Made by a program: the position numbers and the translations under genes
Notes under the pieces: model-generated
Told to the model about the DNA's origin: nothing
Databases searched by the model: none
The model's input: only the letters and a program-made list of their open reading frames with translations
In this document: in pieces, positions 21,005-31,671 of the stretch
Layout: each line of letters begins with the position of its first letter
How positions within the stretch are numbered: the first letter of the stretch is position 1
NCBI GenBank assembly: GCA_007125005.1
Contig: SLDY01000016.1
Coordinates: 22,579 to 86,578 of the forward strand
Reading direction: 5' to 3'
From: Natronohydrobacter sp.
Lineage (GTDB): Bacteria > Pseudomonadota > Alphaproteobacteria > Rhodobacterales > Rhodobacteraceae
DNA length: 64,000 nt

Positions 21005-22338
21005 TCTTAGACCCTTACGCATCGCAGCGCGCAATGCGTCAACTCCGCCGGGCGGCCATGCAGCGCGGTGTGATCGCAGTTCTGGATATTGGCACATACA
21101 AGATAGCGGCGCTGGTGCTGAAGCTCGATCCTGATACCACGCCACGCGACCAGCTTGGCATCGGCAAGATGGCCGGACAGGCATCTTTCCGCGTTATCGG
21201 TGCGGGTACGACCCGCTCGCGCGGTGTGCAATTCGGTGAAGTATCTGCCATGGCGGAGACCGAAAGTGCTATCCGGACAGCCTTGCAGGCAGCGCAGAAA
21301 ATGGCTCAGACGCGCGTGGATCATGTCATGGTCTGTCTCTCGGGGGGGAATGTGCGCTCCTACGGCCTTGCAGGCGAGGTAGAGATCGCCCATGGCACTG
21401 TCGCAGAGAATGACATCTCGCGGGTTATGGCGGCCTGTGAAACACCGGATTACGGCTCGGGCCGCGATGTATTGCATGCCCAACCCATCAATTTTGCTCT
21501 CGATCAGCGGACTGGACTTGCGGACCCACGCGGACAAAGCGGACAGCGGCTGTCTTGCGACATGCATCTGTTGACAGTCGATGCGAACCTTGTTCAGAAC
21601 ATTTGCAACTGCCTTAAGCGCTGCGATGTTGAGCTTGCCGGGATTGTCTCAAGCGCATATGCAACCGGCATGTCAGCGCTTGTCGAAGACGAACAGGAAT
21701 TGGGCGCTGCCTGTATTGACCTTGGGGCAGGGACAACGAGTCTCTCCATCTTTATCAAGAAGCACATGATCTATGCCGATACTGTTCGCATGGGCGGTGG
21801 GCATGTGACGCTGGATATTTCCAAGGGGTTACAGATCGATTTCGGAACAGCCGAGCGGATAAAGACAGTTCATGGCGGCATTCAGGCGACATCTATGGAT
21901 GATCGTGAGATGATTGAACTGACCGGGCATAGTGGCGACTGGGACAAGGATCGTCGTCGTATCAGCCGAGCCGAGCTTATCGGCATCATGCGCCCCCGGA
22001 TCGAAGAGATCTTGGAAGAGATCCGGGCCTTGCTGGACGCGGCAGGGTTCAGCCATCTTCCGAGCCAGCAGGTCGTCCTGACAGGCGGCGGAGCGCAGGT
22101 TCCGGGTATTGACGGGCTCGCCGCACGCATCTTCGGCCAGCAAGTCCGTTTAGGGCGCCCGATGCGAGTGCGCGGCTTGCCACAGGCGGCGTCCGGGCCG
22201 TCATTTGCAAGCGCTGTCGGCCTGAGTTTGCTGGCCACGCATCCGCAGGATGAGTGGTGGGATTTCGAACTTCCGATGGACACATATCCGGCGCGCTCTC
22301 TGAAACGCGCTGTCAAATGGTTTCGCGATCATTGGTGA
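21001..22338 (+). CDS. ftsA: Cell division protein FtsA
   Basis: VIAVLDIGTYKIAALVLKL, AACIDLGAGTTSLSIF, VVLTGGGAQVPGIDGLA. Confidence 0.97.
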   Translation: MILDPYASQRAMRQLRRAAMQRGVIAVLDIGTYKIAALVLKLDPDTTPRDQLGIGKMAGQASFRVIGAGTTRSRGVQFGEVSAMAETESAIRTALQAAQKMAQTRVDHVMVCLSGGNVRSYGLAGEVEIAHGTVAENDISRVMAACETPDYGSGRDVLHAQPINFALDQRTGLADPRGQSGQRLSCDMHLLTVDANLVQNICNCLKRCDVELAGIVSSAYATGMSALVEDEQELGAACIDLGAGTTSLSIFIKKHMIYADTVRMGGGHVTLDISKGLQIDFGTAERIKTVHGGIQATSMDDREMIELTGHSGDWDKDRRRISRAELIGIMRPRIEEILEEIRALLDAAGFSHLPSQQVVLTGGGAQVPGIDGLAARIFGQQVRLGRPMRVRGLPQAASGPSFASAVGLSLLATHPQDEWWDFELPMDTYPARSLKRAVKWFRDHW

Positions 22339-22525
22339 TCCCAAAACCTTGCGCCCACTTCGAGACTCAGCGGAAAATCGAAAAAAAATTGCGACATGTG
22401 GTAAAGATATGCGAATTTTTTGATGACCTCGCGCAGATAGCCATGTAGGATCGTGGAAAAACATGATGGTACGGCGCATGATCCCAAAAAATGTGTCGGC
22501 TGGGCAATAAAGGCGGAGTGAGCAG

Positions 22526-24205
22526 ATGGCATTGAATTTCACGGAAAATGCGCGTCACGATGATCTGTCGCCGAGGATTACTGTCTTCGGTGTCGGTGGT
22601 GCTGGCGGGAATGCGGTCAACAACATGATCGAAAAGGCGCTCGAAGGCGTCGAGTTCGTTGTTGCGAATACAGATGCGCAGGCATTGCAGCAAAGCCGTG
22701 CTCCGGGGCGCATCCAGATGGGTGTCAAGATTACCGAAGGTTTGGGTGCGGGTGCGCGACCATCGGTTGGATCGGCTGCCGCCGAAGAAACCATCGAAGA
22801 GGTCATAGACCATCTTGCAGGCTCGCATATGTGTTTCATTACTGCTGGTATGGGTGGTGGAACCGGAACCGGTGCCGCACCGATCATTGCACAGGCCGCG
22901 CGCGAGTTGGGTGTGCTGACGGTCGGTGTCGTGACCAAACCCTTCCAGTTCGAGGGCGCGAAGCGTATGCGGCAGGCCGAAGAGGGCGTTGCAGCGCTCC
23001 AGAAGGTCGTCGATACGCTCATCATCATCCCCAACCAGAACCTGTTCCGTCTGGCCAATGAAAAGACCACCTTCACCGAAGCCTTCGCGCTGGCCGATGA
23101 CGTGCTTTATCAGGGCGTCAAGGGTGTCACCGATCTGATGGTGCGCCCGGGCCTGATCAATCTCGATTTCGCCGATGTCCGCGCCGTGATGGACGAGATG
23201 GGCAAGGCGATGATGGGAACAGGCGAGGCCACAGGCGAAGACCGTGCCGTGCAGGCGGCGGAAAAAGCCATCGCCAACCCGCTTCTCGATGAGATCAGCC
23301 TGCATGGTGCGCGTGGGGTGTTGATCAATATCACAGGCGGTTATGACCTGACCCTGTTCGAGCTTGATGAAGCTGCCAACCGGATCCGTGAAAAAGTAGA
23401 TCCGGAGGCCAATATCATTGTTGGTTCGACGCTCGATCCTTCGATGGAAGGCACATTGCGCGTATCGGTTGTGGCGACTGGTATTGATGTCGAACCAAAA
23501 GTTGAGGCTGAAACGCCACAGCGGCGCTCGATGCTTAACGCCCCGCGCCCTGTTATGCCAGAGAAGCCGGCGGTTCAGGCGGATCCGCGTCCAGCACCCG
23601 CAGCAACTCCTGAGCCTCAGCCTCAAGTCGCTGCGCGCGAGTATCCCGAGCCAGAGGCCCAGCGGACGCTCTTTGAGCGCACACGTCCCGAGCCCGAGCC
23701 TGCAGTGGCTTCGCGCCAGAGTTCGCCTGACTTCCCCGATCAGGCACCGCGCCAATACGCTGCACCAAAACCGCAGCAAGCGCCGCAGCCTCAACAAATG
23801 CGTGAGCCAAGCGGGTTTGATATCGATTCTGTGATATCGGAGCAAATGCACAGCAAGGCACCTGTTCCCACACCTGCGGCCGAATACACTGGGCCGCGCC
23901 GGGCATCGCCGGGCACACCTTCGCCCGAGACGCTTGCCAAGCTGCAACGTGCCGTTCAGAAAGCACCCGAAAATAATTACGCTCCACGGCAGGAGCCGCG
24001 CGAGCCAGCGCCCGCTGACAGAGGGTCGCGATTTGGGATTGGCTCGCTCATCAGCCGTATGTCGGGGCATTCTGCCGAACAACCTTCATCGGCTGCGCAG
24101 CGGCGCGTCTCTCCGCCTGTCAGCAATTACGAAGAAGACCCCGCTCCAAGACCTTCGGATGAGCGGATCGAGATCCCGGCGTTCTTGCGCAGGCAGGCAA
24201 ATTAA
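22526..24205 (+). CDS. ftsZ: Cell division protein FtsZ
   Basis: [34 protein letters not shown] tubulin signature, C-terminal peptide [12 protein letters not shown]. Confidence 0.99.
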   Translation: MALNFTENARHDDLSPRITVFGVGGAGGNAVNNMIEKALEGVEFVVANTDAQALQQSRAPGRIQMGVKITEGLGAGARPSVGSAAAEETIEEVIDHLAGSHMCFITAGMGGGTGTGAAPIIAQAARELGVLTVGVVTKPFQFEGAKRMRQAEEGVAALQKVVDTLIIIPNQNLFRLANEKTTFTEAFALADDVLYQGVKGVTDLMVRPGLINLDFADVRAVMDEMGKAMMGTGEATGEDRAVQAAEKAIANPLLDEISLHGARGVLINITGGYDLTLFELDEAANRIREKVDPEANIIVGSTLDPSMEGTLRVSVVATGIDVEPKVEAETPQRRSMLNAPRPVMPEKPAVQADPRPAPAATPEPQPQVAAREYPEPEAQRTLFERTRPEPEPAVASRQSSPDFPDQAPRQYAAPKPQQAPQPQQMREPSGFDIDSVISEQMHSKAPVPTPAAEYTGPRRASPGTPSPETLAKLQRAVQKAPENNYAPRQEPREPAPADRGSRFGIGSLISRMSGHSAEQPSSAAQRRVSPPVSNYEEDPAPRPSDERIEIPAFLRRQAN

Positions 24206-24230
24206 CGCTGATCACATACTCAATGGTTAA

Positions 24231-24254
24231 AGCCGACCGAATGGTCGGCTTTTT
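24231..24254 (+). terminator. Intrinsic terminator downstream of ftsZ
   Basis: AGCCGACCGAATGGTCGGCTTTTT. Confidence 0.85.
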
Positions 24255-24872
24255 CTATCTGTCGGGCTCCAGAAACCCCAATCCTCTGAGATATATCCCG
24301 ATCCCTGTTTCCAACAATTCCTCTGGTGAAAACGGACTGCGTTTGCCCGGTGCACCGCGGGCGTATAGCTCCACAATTCCATGACTCATTGCAGTAACAT
24401 GCGCAGCAAACATCTCCGTAGGGGGCCGTCTGTCAGCAGGTAGATGCTGAGACAGGTCATGCGCTGCGCGCACCAGAACCTGATTGGCGCGGGCGCAGGC
24501 AGCAGCCAGATCGCGGCTGGCATCGGGCGAAATACCGGATTCGAACATCGCAACATAGTGCCCCGGATGCTTCCGGGCGAATGCAAGATATGCATGACCC
24601 ACTGCCTCAAAGGCAGTGAGTGGCGAAGGCTGACCGTCACGATAGGCATATTCCAACAAATCTGCGAACAGGTCGAACCCCTCGCAGGCCATCGCGACGA
24701 TAAGCTCTTCGCGCCCTGTAAAATGGCGATAGGGTGCAGCCGCCGACACATTAGCCTGCTTGGCCGCCTCTGCCATCGTAAAGCCCCGTGGGCCGTTCTC
24801 CGCAATCAGTTTGAGTGCGGCCTCGATCAGGGCCTGACGCAGATTGCCGTGATGATAACCTCTTTTACTCAA
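24255..24872 (-). CDS. TetR/AcrR family transcriptional regulator
   Basis: GYHHGNLRQALIEAALKLIAENGPRGFTMAEAAKQANVSAAAPYRHFTGREELIVAMA. Confidence 0.93.
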   Translation of the reverse strand: MSKRGYHHGNLRQALIEAALKLIAENGPRGFTMAEAAKQANVSAAAPYRHFTGREELIVAMACEGFDLFADLLEYAYRDGQPSPLTAFEAVGHAYLAFARKHPGHYVAMFESGISPDASRDLAAACARANQVLVRAAHDLSQHLPADRRPPTEMFAAHVTAMSHGIVELYARGAPGKRSPFSPEELLETGIGIYLRGLGFLEPDR

Positions 24873-24983
24873 GCCCTGTCGCTTTCCCTGCCATAACCTT
24901 ATCTATCGAAAAACACGACGGATGAAAGAGTGTAAACTCTTGCGTGACTTGCAAAGGCAATGCGAATTGCTTAAGTGCACCTT

Positions 24984-25077
24984 GAGAGGCTGGCGCGGGC
25001 AGATGCCATGCCAACCCGGTCAGGTCCGGAAGGAAGCAGCCGCAGCATTTTCCATCTGGGTCGCTGTCCAGTCTCTC
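24984..25077 (+). ncRNA. ffs: Signal recognition particle RNA (small bacterial 4.5S type)
   Basis: Conserved core GGTCAGGTCCGGAAGGAAGCAGCCGCAGC closed by the terminal helix GAGAGGCTGG/CCAGTCTCTC. Confidence 0.92.
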
Positions 25078-25091
25078 ACCTCAACTTCAAG

Positions 25092-25496
25092 TCAGTTGGA
25101 AAGGCTTTGCAGATACGCAAAGAGTTCGCGTGCACCGCTGCGAAGCTCAACATGCATGCCGCTTTGTGCCGACGGGTTTCCAGTCACAGAGCGCAAAAAC
25201 TGATCGGGTGCGGCAAGATATGCAACGAAATTGTCTTCGGTCCAGCGTGCGCCAGTTGCTGCTGCCGCGCGTAAATCGTCTGAATAGAACCTGAAACCGC
25301 TATCATTGGCCAGCGGTGCGTTTGCAATACCAAAAAGATTTGGTCCGCTACGCCCCCCGCGGGCAAGTTCGCTACCATCTGGTGCGCTGACGGTATGACA
25401 GGTCCGGCAATCACGCCAGCGTGCTTCACCGGCCATGGCCGGTGCGGTGACGACGAGTGCCAGCGATGCTGCCTGCAATAGGGAAAAGACTCTCAT
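25092..25496 (-). CDS. Small soluble/periplasmic c-type cytochrome
   Basis: Signal peptide MRVFSLLQAASLALVVTAPAMA, heme motif CRTCH, C-terminal SGMHVELRSGARELFAYLQSL. Confidence 0.88.
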   Translation of the reverse strand: MRVFSLLQAASLALVVTAPAMAGEARWRDCRTCHTVSAPDGSELARGGRSGPNLFGIANAPLANDSGFRFYSDDLRAAAATGARWTEDNFVAYLAAPDQFLRSVTGNPSAQSGMHVELRSGARELFAYLQSLSN

Positions 25497-25582
25497 GCCC
25501 GGTTGCCTTTTTGGTCTGTGACTGAGTTTATCATGACTCTTGGGACTTACAATTCCCACAAACTCACGAAGTCGGCACAGCG

Positions 25583-26398
25583 TCAGGGCTTTAACCTGTA
25601 GCCGCTGCGAAACCACCGCCAGCAAAGAACTGTAACTCCTGCTGTTGTGGCCGAGACGACGGATAATCCCAGAACGGGAGATGCGTCTGATGCGCCGATC
25701 ACGCCATACCGCGCTCCGTCTATAAGATAGAATACCGGGTTGAACCGACTCAGTGCCTCAAGAAATGGTGGCAGGGTGGAGATTGAATAGAAGGTTCCAG
25801 ACAGAAAAGACAGTGGAACCACAATGAAATTCGTGATTGCCGCGATCTGATCGAACTTATTCGAGATGATCCCCGCTGCGATCCCGATTGCCCCGAGCAT
25901 TGCCGCGCCTAGCGTGAGGAAAGACAAAAGCCAAAACGGGTGTGCAACACCCTGACGGAGGAGAAGCCCGAGAGCCAGCAAGATGACAAGCCCTACCATC
26001 AATCCGCGTGCAATCCCGCCTGCGAGATAGCCCAACACCAATTCTCCGGGAGAGAGGGGGGGCATCAGTGTGTCAACAATATTGCCCTGCACTTTTGAAA
26101 TAACGATAGATGAGGATGTGTTTGCAAAGCTGTTCTGGATGACTGTCATCATCAGAATGCCAGGAGCAAGAAAGCTGGTGAATGGCACGCCGAGCACATC
26201 GCCGCGCGACGGCCCTATGGCAAGCGAGAAAACTGCGAGGAACAGGCCTGCTGTCACAAGTGGTGCTGCGAGTGTCTGGGTCCAGACGACAAGGAAGCGG
26301 CGTACTTCGCGGTCGGCGAGGGCATGAAGCCCAAGCCAGTTCACCCGACCAAATCGCCGAGTCCCCATCGCGAAATTCTGGCCTTGCTCGTCGCGCAT
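25583..26398 (-). CDS. ABC-2 type transporter permease
   Basis: Six hydrophobic segments; SGTFYSISTLPPFLEALSRFNPVFYLIDGARYG. Start uncertain (ORF open to 26485). Confidence 0.8.
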   Translation of the reverse strand: MRDEQGQNFAMGTRRFGRVNWLGLHALADREVRRFLVVWTQTLAAPLVTAGLFLAVFSLAIGPSRGDVLGVPFTSFLAPGILMMTVIQNSFANTSSSIVISKVQGNIVDTLMPPLSPGELVLGYLAGGIARGLMVGLVILLALGLLLRQGVAHPFWLLSFLTLGAAMLGAIGIAAGIISNKFDQIAAITNFIVVPLSFLSGTFYSISTLPPFLEALSRFNPVFYLIDGARYGVIGASDASPVLGLSVVSATTAGVTVLCWRWFRSGYRLKP

Positions 26399-26558
26399 TT
26401 CTGCTGCCCTTTTGTTGTTTCGTCCGGCACCGGCTTTTTCCAGTGCCAGAGCAATTGTATTTAGTTCCTCGGCGATGTATTTCATTCACTCGCCCATTTC
26501 CATGGGCAATCCTTTTGACCGGGTCGTAGAGCCCGGTTCGCCAGCCGGAGAGATAGAC

Positions 26559-27203
26559 ATGTCATGGACAGACGATCGTGTCGAATTGCTCAAGAAGATG
26601 TGGAATGAAGGCCATTCAGCCTCGCAGATCGCCAAGGAACTCGGCGGCGTTACCCGTAACGCTGTGATTGGCAAGGTACATCGTCTTGGCCTCTCCAATC
26701 GCACGAATAGCGAGCCTGAGACCAAGGTAGAGCCGTCTGTGACCGTGACTGCGGATGCGCGTGAGGTCCCTGAGCATGACGTAAAGGTTGCGGATGTACT
26801 TGAGGGACAAGCGTTGGTATCGCCCGTAGTTGATCTGGCGCAGGCAAAGGCAGAGCGTGCTGCGGCTGCGAAATCGCCAGAGGTCACCGTGCCAGAGCCG
26901 GAAGAACCTCCGGCCTATCAGCCGCGCGCCATCATCCCTGCAGGACAACCACTGCCGCCGCAACCTTCAGCGAACGAGATTGATCCGGAAGCGTTGGCCA
27001 CTGTCCGTGAAGTCGAGAAAACCGCACGCAAGCTGTCATTGCTGGAATTGACGGAGCGCACCTGCAAATGGCCTATCGGAGACCCGGCAACTGAAGATTT
27101 CTGGTTCTGTGGGCTCCCAGTGAAAGCCGGAAAGCCTTATTGCGAGGCACATGTCTCGGTCGCCTTCCAGCCGATGAGCGCGAGACGTGACCGCAAGCGC
27201 TGA
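26559..27203 (+). CDS. gcrA: Cell cycle regulator GcrA family protein
   Basis: MSWTDDRVELLKKMWNEGHSASQIAKELGGVTRNAVIGKVHRLGLSNR; C-terminal RTCKWPIGDPATEDFWFCGLPVKAGKPYCEAHVSVAFQP. Confidence 0.96.
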   Translation: MSWTDDRVELLKKMWNEGHSASQIAKELGGVTRNAVIGKVHRLGLSNRTNSEPETKVEPSVTVTADAREVPEHDVKVADVLEGQALVSPVVDLAQAKAERAAAAKSPEVTVPEPEEPPAYQPRAIIPAGQPLPPQPSANEIDPEALATVREVEKTARKLSLLELTERTCKWPIGDPATEDFWFCGLPVKAGKPYCEAHVSVAFQPMSARRDRKR

Positions 27204-27205
27204 GA

Positions 27206-27592
27206 TCAGATCAGCATGATCCGGGCCATCCCGGTCGCCGCAGCATAGTTACACCGGACCTCGATCTCGGTGCTGCCGCGGCGCACGCGCAGCATGACAT
27301 CGCGCGTCTGATCCCCATTGGTGGCAGTAACATCGCGCGCGCCAACAACACCAAGCACCTCCAGCCCGCGTTCCTGCCCGGCTGCCATACAGGCACGCTC
27401 GGCAGCGGTCGCATCAATGCCGCCAAAGGGGTCATCAGGGATTGCAGTCTCGCCTGTTGCAGGCGGGGGCACGGCAGGGCCGGTCGCGGAGCCGCGCGGC
27501 ATGAGCGCAGCTGGATTAAGGGTGCAGCCCGAAAGCAAAACCACAACGCATCCGGCCAGTGGCCAAAGTGTTTTCCTTGTGTGTGGCTTCAT
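27206..27592 (-). CDS. Hypothetical lipoprotein
   Basis: MKPHTRKTLWPLAGCVVVLLSGC lipobox; conserved soluble C-terminus. Confidence 0.7.
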   Translation of the reverse strand: MKPHTRKTLWPLAGCVVVLLSGCTLNPAALMPRGSATGPAVPPPATGETAIPDDPFGGIDATAAERACMAAGQERGLEVLGVVGARDVTATNGDQTRDVMLRVRRGSTEIEVRCNYAAATGMARIMLI

Positions 27593-27630
27593 GTCTAACC
27601 TTCCCTGCTGAACCCGATCCTCGTGTTCGC

Positions 27631-29292
27631 TCATCGCATAGACTCCGCTGTCAGAAGGTCTTGTGCGGCTGCGCGTGCAGCATCGGTGATCGTATCACCC
27701 GAGAGCATTCTTGCAATCTCTTCAATACGGGCATCGGCGGAAAGCGGCACAACCCGCGAGAGCGTCTGGTCGCGGTGAACCTGTTTTTCAACCCGCCAGT
27801 GATGTTGTCCACGCGCGGCCACTTGAGGGGAATGGGTCACCACAAGCACCTGAGCTCCATTTGCCAGATCACGCAAGCGTCGCCCGACAGCATCTGCAGT
27901 AGCTCCGCCTACACCACGGTCAATCTCGTCAAAGATCATGGTCAGCCCGCTTGTTCCGCGCGCAAGGCAGACTTTCAGAGCCAACAGGAAGCGCGAAAGT
28001 TCACCACCAGAAGCTATGCGCGTGAGCGGGCCGGCTGGTGCGCCGGGATTGGTAGCAACTTCAAACTGCACGAGATCATATCCGTCAGGCCCCGGCTCGC
28101 TTTGTGCCAAAGCGGTCTTGAATACTGCTCGCTCAAGCTTGAGAGGTGCCAATTCGCGCGCCATCTCAATGTCCAGTTGTGTCGCGGCTTGCATACGTAA
28201 AGCACTCAGCGCCGCTGCCTGCTCTGAATAGGCCGTCTCCGCGATCTTCTCAGCTTTAGCGAGCTCTGCAATCTGGCGGGCACCGTTGTCCAGCCGGTCG
28301 AGTTTGTTGCGCAGATCATCGCTGAGTTGGGCCAGATCATCGGGCAGGCAGCCATGTTTGCGCGCAAGCCCCCGTAGCGCGAAAAGGCGCTCCTCCACAG
28401 CCTCCAACTCGCCGGGATGGTAATTGAGCGCTTCGACAGCCGCCTCCAAGCCCTGTTGCGCTTCACCCAGCGCATCTATCGCGCGGGTGAGGGCTTCGAT
28501 TGGCGCATCAAGCTGCTCTTGCAGCCCGTCTGATGCCGTTTCCAGCCAGCGCATCGCATCCATGAGCAAGCGTTCTGCACCTTCCTCGGAGAGAGCGGCA
28601 TGTGCGCGAGAGACATCTGCACGCAGACGTTCGGCGGCTTGCATTTGACGGCGGCGTGCATCCAGTGCTGCTTCTTCTCCCGGTTCGGGGGCGAGCGTGT
28701 CAAGTTCGGAGACTGCATGGCGTAGAAAGTCTTCTTCTTTTGCCATATCCCTGAGCCGTGCAGCCTCGGCCATATGAGCGTCCCGTGCAACGCGTAAACC
28801 GCGCCATGCGGCGCGACACGCGCTTAACGCTGAGTCGATTCCGGCATAGGCATCAAGTAACTGGCGATGCGCGCGCGGGTTCAGAAGCCCGCGATCATCT
28901 TGCCGGCCATGTAATTCAACCAGCGTATCAGACAGCGCGCGTAGTACCTCTCCCGAGGCGCGCCGGTCGTTTACGAAGGCTGTCTTTCGTCCATCGCGGT
29001 TATTAACGCGGCGCAGGAGGAGTGTGTCGGTCTGTCCAAGTCCGGCCTCCTGCAAGATGGCTTGTGCAGGGTGATCTGTGGCAAGTGCGAACTCTGCTAT
29101 GACCTCGCCCTGTTCTGCGCCTTGGCGCACCAGATCGGCGCGGCCCCTCCACCCCAGAACGAATCCGAGCGCATCAAGCAGGATAGATTTGCCAGCGCCC
29201 GTTTCCCCCGTCAGTACATTCAATCCGGGCTGGAAGCGCAATTCCAGCCTGTCGATGATAAGAACATCGCGAATATCAAGCGAAAGAAGCAT
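27631..29292 (-). CDS. recN: DNA repair protein RecN
   Basis: MLLSLDIRDVLIIDRLELRFQPGLNVLTGETGAGKSILLDALGFVLG; MIFDEIDRGVGGATADAVGRRL. Confidence 0.97.
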   Translation of the reverse strand: MLLSLDIRDVLIIDRLELRFQPGLNVLTGETGAGKSILLDALGFVLGWRGRADLVRQGAEQGEVIAEFALATDHPAQAILQEAGLGQTDTLLLRRVNNRDGRKTAFVNDRRASGEVLRALSDTLVELHGRQDDRGLLNPRAHRQLLDAYAGIDSALSACRAAWRGLRVARDAHMAEAARLRDMAKEEDFLRHAVSELDTLAPEPGEEAALDARRRQMQAAERLRADVSRAHAALSEEGAERLLMDAMRWLETASDGLQEQLDAPIEALTRAIDALGEAQQGLEAAVEALNYHPGELEAVEERLFALRGLARKHGCLPDDLAQLSDDLRNKLDRLDNGARQIAELAKAEKIAETAYSEQAAALSALRMQAATQLDIEMARELAPLKLERAVFKTALAQSEPGPDGYDLVQFEVATNPGAPAGPLTRIASGGELSRFLLALKVCLARGTSGLTMIFDEIDRGVGGATADAVGRRLRDLANGAQVLVVTHSPQVAARGQHHWRVEKQVHRDQTLSRVVPLSADARIEEIARMLSGDTITDAARAAAQDLLTAESMR

Positions 29293-29328
29293 GGCAAGGA
29301 TCAGCCTTGGCCCATGAGCACGACCTGA

Positions 29329-30171
29329 TCAGATCCACTCGCCACGCACGGCCTGACGATAGATCGTGCGCAACCAGCCTTCGCCGCTGGCTTCGGGCTC
29401 CAATCCCTGACCACTTAGCAGGCGGAAGCTGTCGGCATAGAAGGGGTTAGCCTCAAAGTTATAGCCAAGAATCGCCCCTGCGGTCTGTGCGTCTTCGCGC
29501 AGTCCCAACGAAAGGTAAGATTCGACCAGCCTATGCAGGGCTTCAGGCGTATGAGTCGAGGTCTGGAAATCCTCGACCACCACGCGGAAACGGTTGATCG
29601 CGGCATTGTAATTGCCGCGACGCAGGTAATAGCGCCCGATCTCCATTTCCTTTGCTGCAAGATGATCGAAAGCCAGTTCGAATTTCAGAATGGCAGAGCG
29701 CGCATAATCGGAATCCGGGTATTGTTCGATCAGCCGACGTAGATGTTGCAATGCTTGGAACGTGACGCCCTGATCACGTCCGACTTCATCGACCTGATCG
29801 TAGAATGACAAGGCCAGAAGATAGGCTGCGTAAGGTGCGTCTTCATCATTGGGATATGTATCGAGAAAGCGCTGTGCAGCCGCGCGGCTATCTTCGAATT
29901 CGCGCGCGCGGTGATGGGCATAGGCTTGCATGATAAGCGCTCGGCGTGACCATTCGGTATATGGATATAGCCGTTCGATTTCCTGGAAATACCGCAGCGA
30001 AGCGCTGCTTCTGCGCGATGTCTCCAATTCGTATTCGCCGCGCTGAAAAATCTCTTCCGCAGAAAATCCTGCGAGCGATTCGTCTGGGCCACGATTGCGG
30101 TCACAAGCCGCCAGAGCTGCCAAGACCAACGCAAAGATGCCAAGCCGCCTTACTCCAGCCTTCGCGATCAT
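29329..30171 (-). CDS. bamD: Outer membrane protein assembly factor BamD
   Basis: Lipobox LAALAACD, TPR-like YFQEIERLYPYTEWSRRALIMQAYAHHRAREFEDSRAAAQRFLDTYP. Confidence 0.93.
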   Translation of the reverse strand: MIAKAGVRRLGIFALVLAALAACDRNRGPDESLAGFSAEEIFQRGEYELETSRRSSASLRYFQEIERLYPYTEWSRRALIMQAYAHHRAREFEDSRAAAQRFLDTYPNDEDAPYAAYLLALSFYDQVDEVGRDQGVTFQALQHLRRLIEQYPDSDYARSAILKFELAFDHLAAKEMEIGRYYLRRGNYNAAINRFRVVVEDFQTSTHTPEALHRLVESYLSLGLREDAQTAGAILGYNFEANPFYADSFRLLSGQGLEPEASGEGWLRTIYRQAVRGEWI

Positions 30172-30278
30172 CCCCTGCCACCCCATAGCTCTTTTCGTCT
30201 TATTGGTCTGTTAGCATAGAAAAATGGGAGGCGCAAAACGCCTTTTGGTGGTTGCGGAAGCTATGTGGCAGCTATCAA

Positions 30279-31199
30279 TCAAGCCGACATGCGAAGGTCG
30301 GCAGCCGAAACACCGTTTCCGGGCAGCTTGCGCTGCACGAAAGGGTCGCTTGCTACAATTTCATAATTGGCAGGATCAGCAAGAAGTGTCTTCAGCAGGC
30401 GCCCAGTCAGTGCATGGCCCGCGCGTACGCCCTCATAGCGACCGATCATCGGATAGCCTGCGACATAAAGATCGCCCATCGCATCAAGCATCTTGTGCCG
30501 CACTGGCTCATCGGCGCGGCGCAGACCGCCAGGGCTCAGCACTTCGCCGTTATGGAAAACGACCGCATTATCAAGCGATCCGCCCAGCGCAAGGCCATGC
30601 GCCTGCATGGTCTCGACATCCTTGCGCAGGCAGAATGTACGACAATCGCTCAACTCTCGCAGGAAGGCTCCGTTCGAGACTGTCAATTGCTTGCGCTGTT
30701 GTCCGATTGCGGGCTCGGCGAAATCGATTTCGAACGCGATTTCAAAATTTGCTGCAGGCATCAGTCGCGCCGATGCGCCGTCTTTCTCCACTGTCACAGT
30801 TTTGCGTACACGCAGAACCTTTGCAGGCACGCCCTGCGCGCGCAGACCGGCGGCAAAGATATGTCTCACGAACGGATCAGCGCTTCCATCGAGGATCGGC
30901 ACTTCGGGGCCGTCAATCTCGATAATGGCATTGTGCACACCACAGCCATGCAGCGCCGCCAGCAAATGCTCCACAGTGCTGACCCGCGCGCCATGCTGGT
31001 TTTCAAGAACAGTACACAGAGATGCTTCAACCCAGGCGCTCACACCGACTGGAATGATCCTGTGCTCTGCATCCAGATCCATCCGATGAAATTGCAATCC
31101 AGTATCTGACGGAGCCGGACGCAACCGCATTCGAACTGGTTTGCCGCTGTGCAGACCGATCCCGACGATTTCCCGATTTTTGAGAAATGTGTGTTGCAT
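30279..31199 (-). CDS. lpxC: UDP-3-O-acyl-N-acetylglucosamine deacetylase
   Basis: MQHTFLKNREIVGIGLHSGKPVRMRLRPAP; STVEHLLAALHGCGV; DALGDL-like DAMGDLYVAGYPMIGRYEGVRAGHALTGRLL. Confidence 0.97.
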   Translation of the reverse strand: MQHTFLKNREIVGIGLHSGKPVRMRLRPAPSDTGLQFHRMDLDAEHRIIPVGVSAWVEASLCTVLENQHGARVSTVEHLLAALHGCGVHNAIIEIDGPEVPILDGSADPFVRHIFAAGLRAQGVPAKVLRVRKTVTVEKDGASARLMPAANFEIAFEIDFAEPAIGQQRKQLTVSNGAFLRELSDCRTFCLRKDVETMQAHGLALGGSLDNAVVFHNGEVLSPGGLRRADEPVRHKMLDAMGDLYVAGYPMIGRYEGVRAGHALTGRLLKTLLADPANYEIVASDPFVQRKLPGNGVSAADLRMSA

Positions 31200-31348
31200 A
31201 CCCAATACCCGCCTGACCGTTTCTGTGCAGTTTTGCTGAATCTTAACTATCGGGGCACTAGGTGCAATTCACAGATTGTGACCTGATGTAACACAGAGGA
31301 TCTGCCATGCCCGATGGGTGTGCGGGCTTGGCTGCACGAGGCTTTGGC

Positions 31349-31558
31349 TTAGCGTTTCTTGCTTTTTGCACTATCCTTCAGCTTGCGCGCTGCACTGGCC
31401 GCGGCACGCAGTTCTTCTGCAATTTCTTCCGCCTCATCGGGGTCAAAATCAAGCGGCAGATCAATGCCATCTCCTGCAAGATAGATCCGCACCATGCCAA
31501 GATTTGTCGGGCCGATCTGAAGGTTGGCAGAGATGTCGCTTTCCGAGTTGATGCCCAT
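31349..31558 (-). CDS. Small conserved hypothetical protein (DUF6324-like, tentative)
   Basis: 69 aa MGINSESDISANLQIGPTNLGMVRIYLAGDGIDLPLDFDPDEAEEIAEELRAAASAARK; family assignment from memory. Confidence 0.65.
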   Translation of the reverse strand: MGINSESDISANLQIGPTNLGMVRIYLAGDGIDLPLDFDPDEAEEIAEELRAAASAARKLKDSAKSKKR

Positions 31559-31671
31559 TGTGACAATGTCCTTCGCTTATGGGTCGTGCAACGGCGATAA
31601 GGCCTGTTGGCGGTTATTTCAAGTTGCCGGCTCTTGCATTTCTCAGAACCTGAGGCTAAATCGCCCGCAGT

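Noticed and set aside
22367-24082. 571-aa minus-strand ORF antisense to ftsZ
   Set aside because: Fully overlaps the ftsZ frame; low-complexity Arg/Leu/His composition typical of antisense frames in GC-rich genomes.
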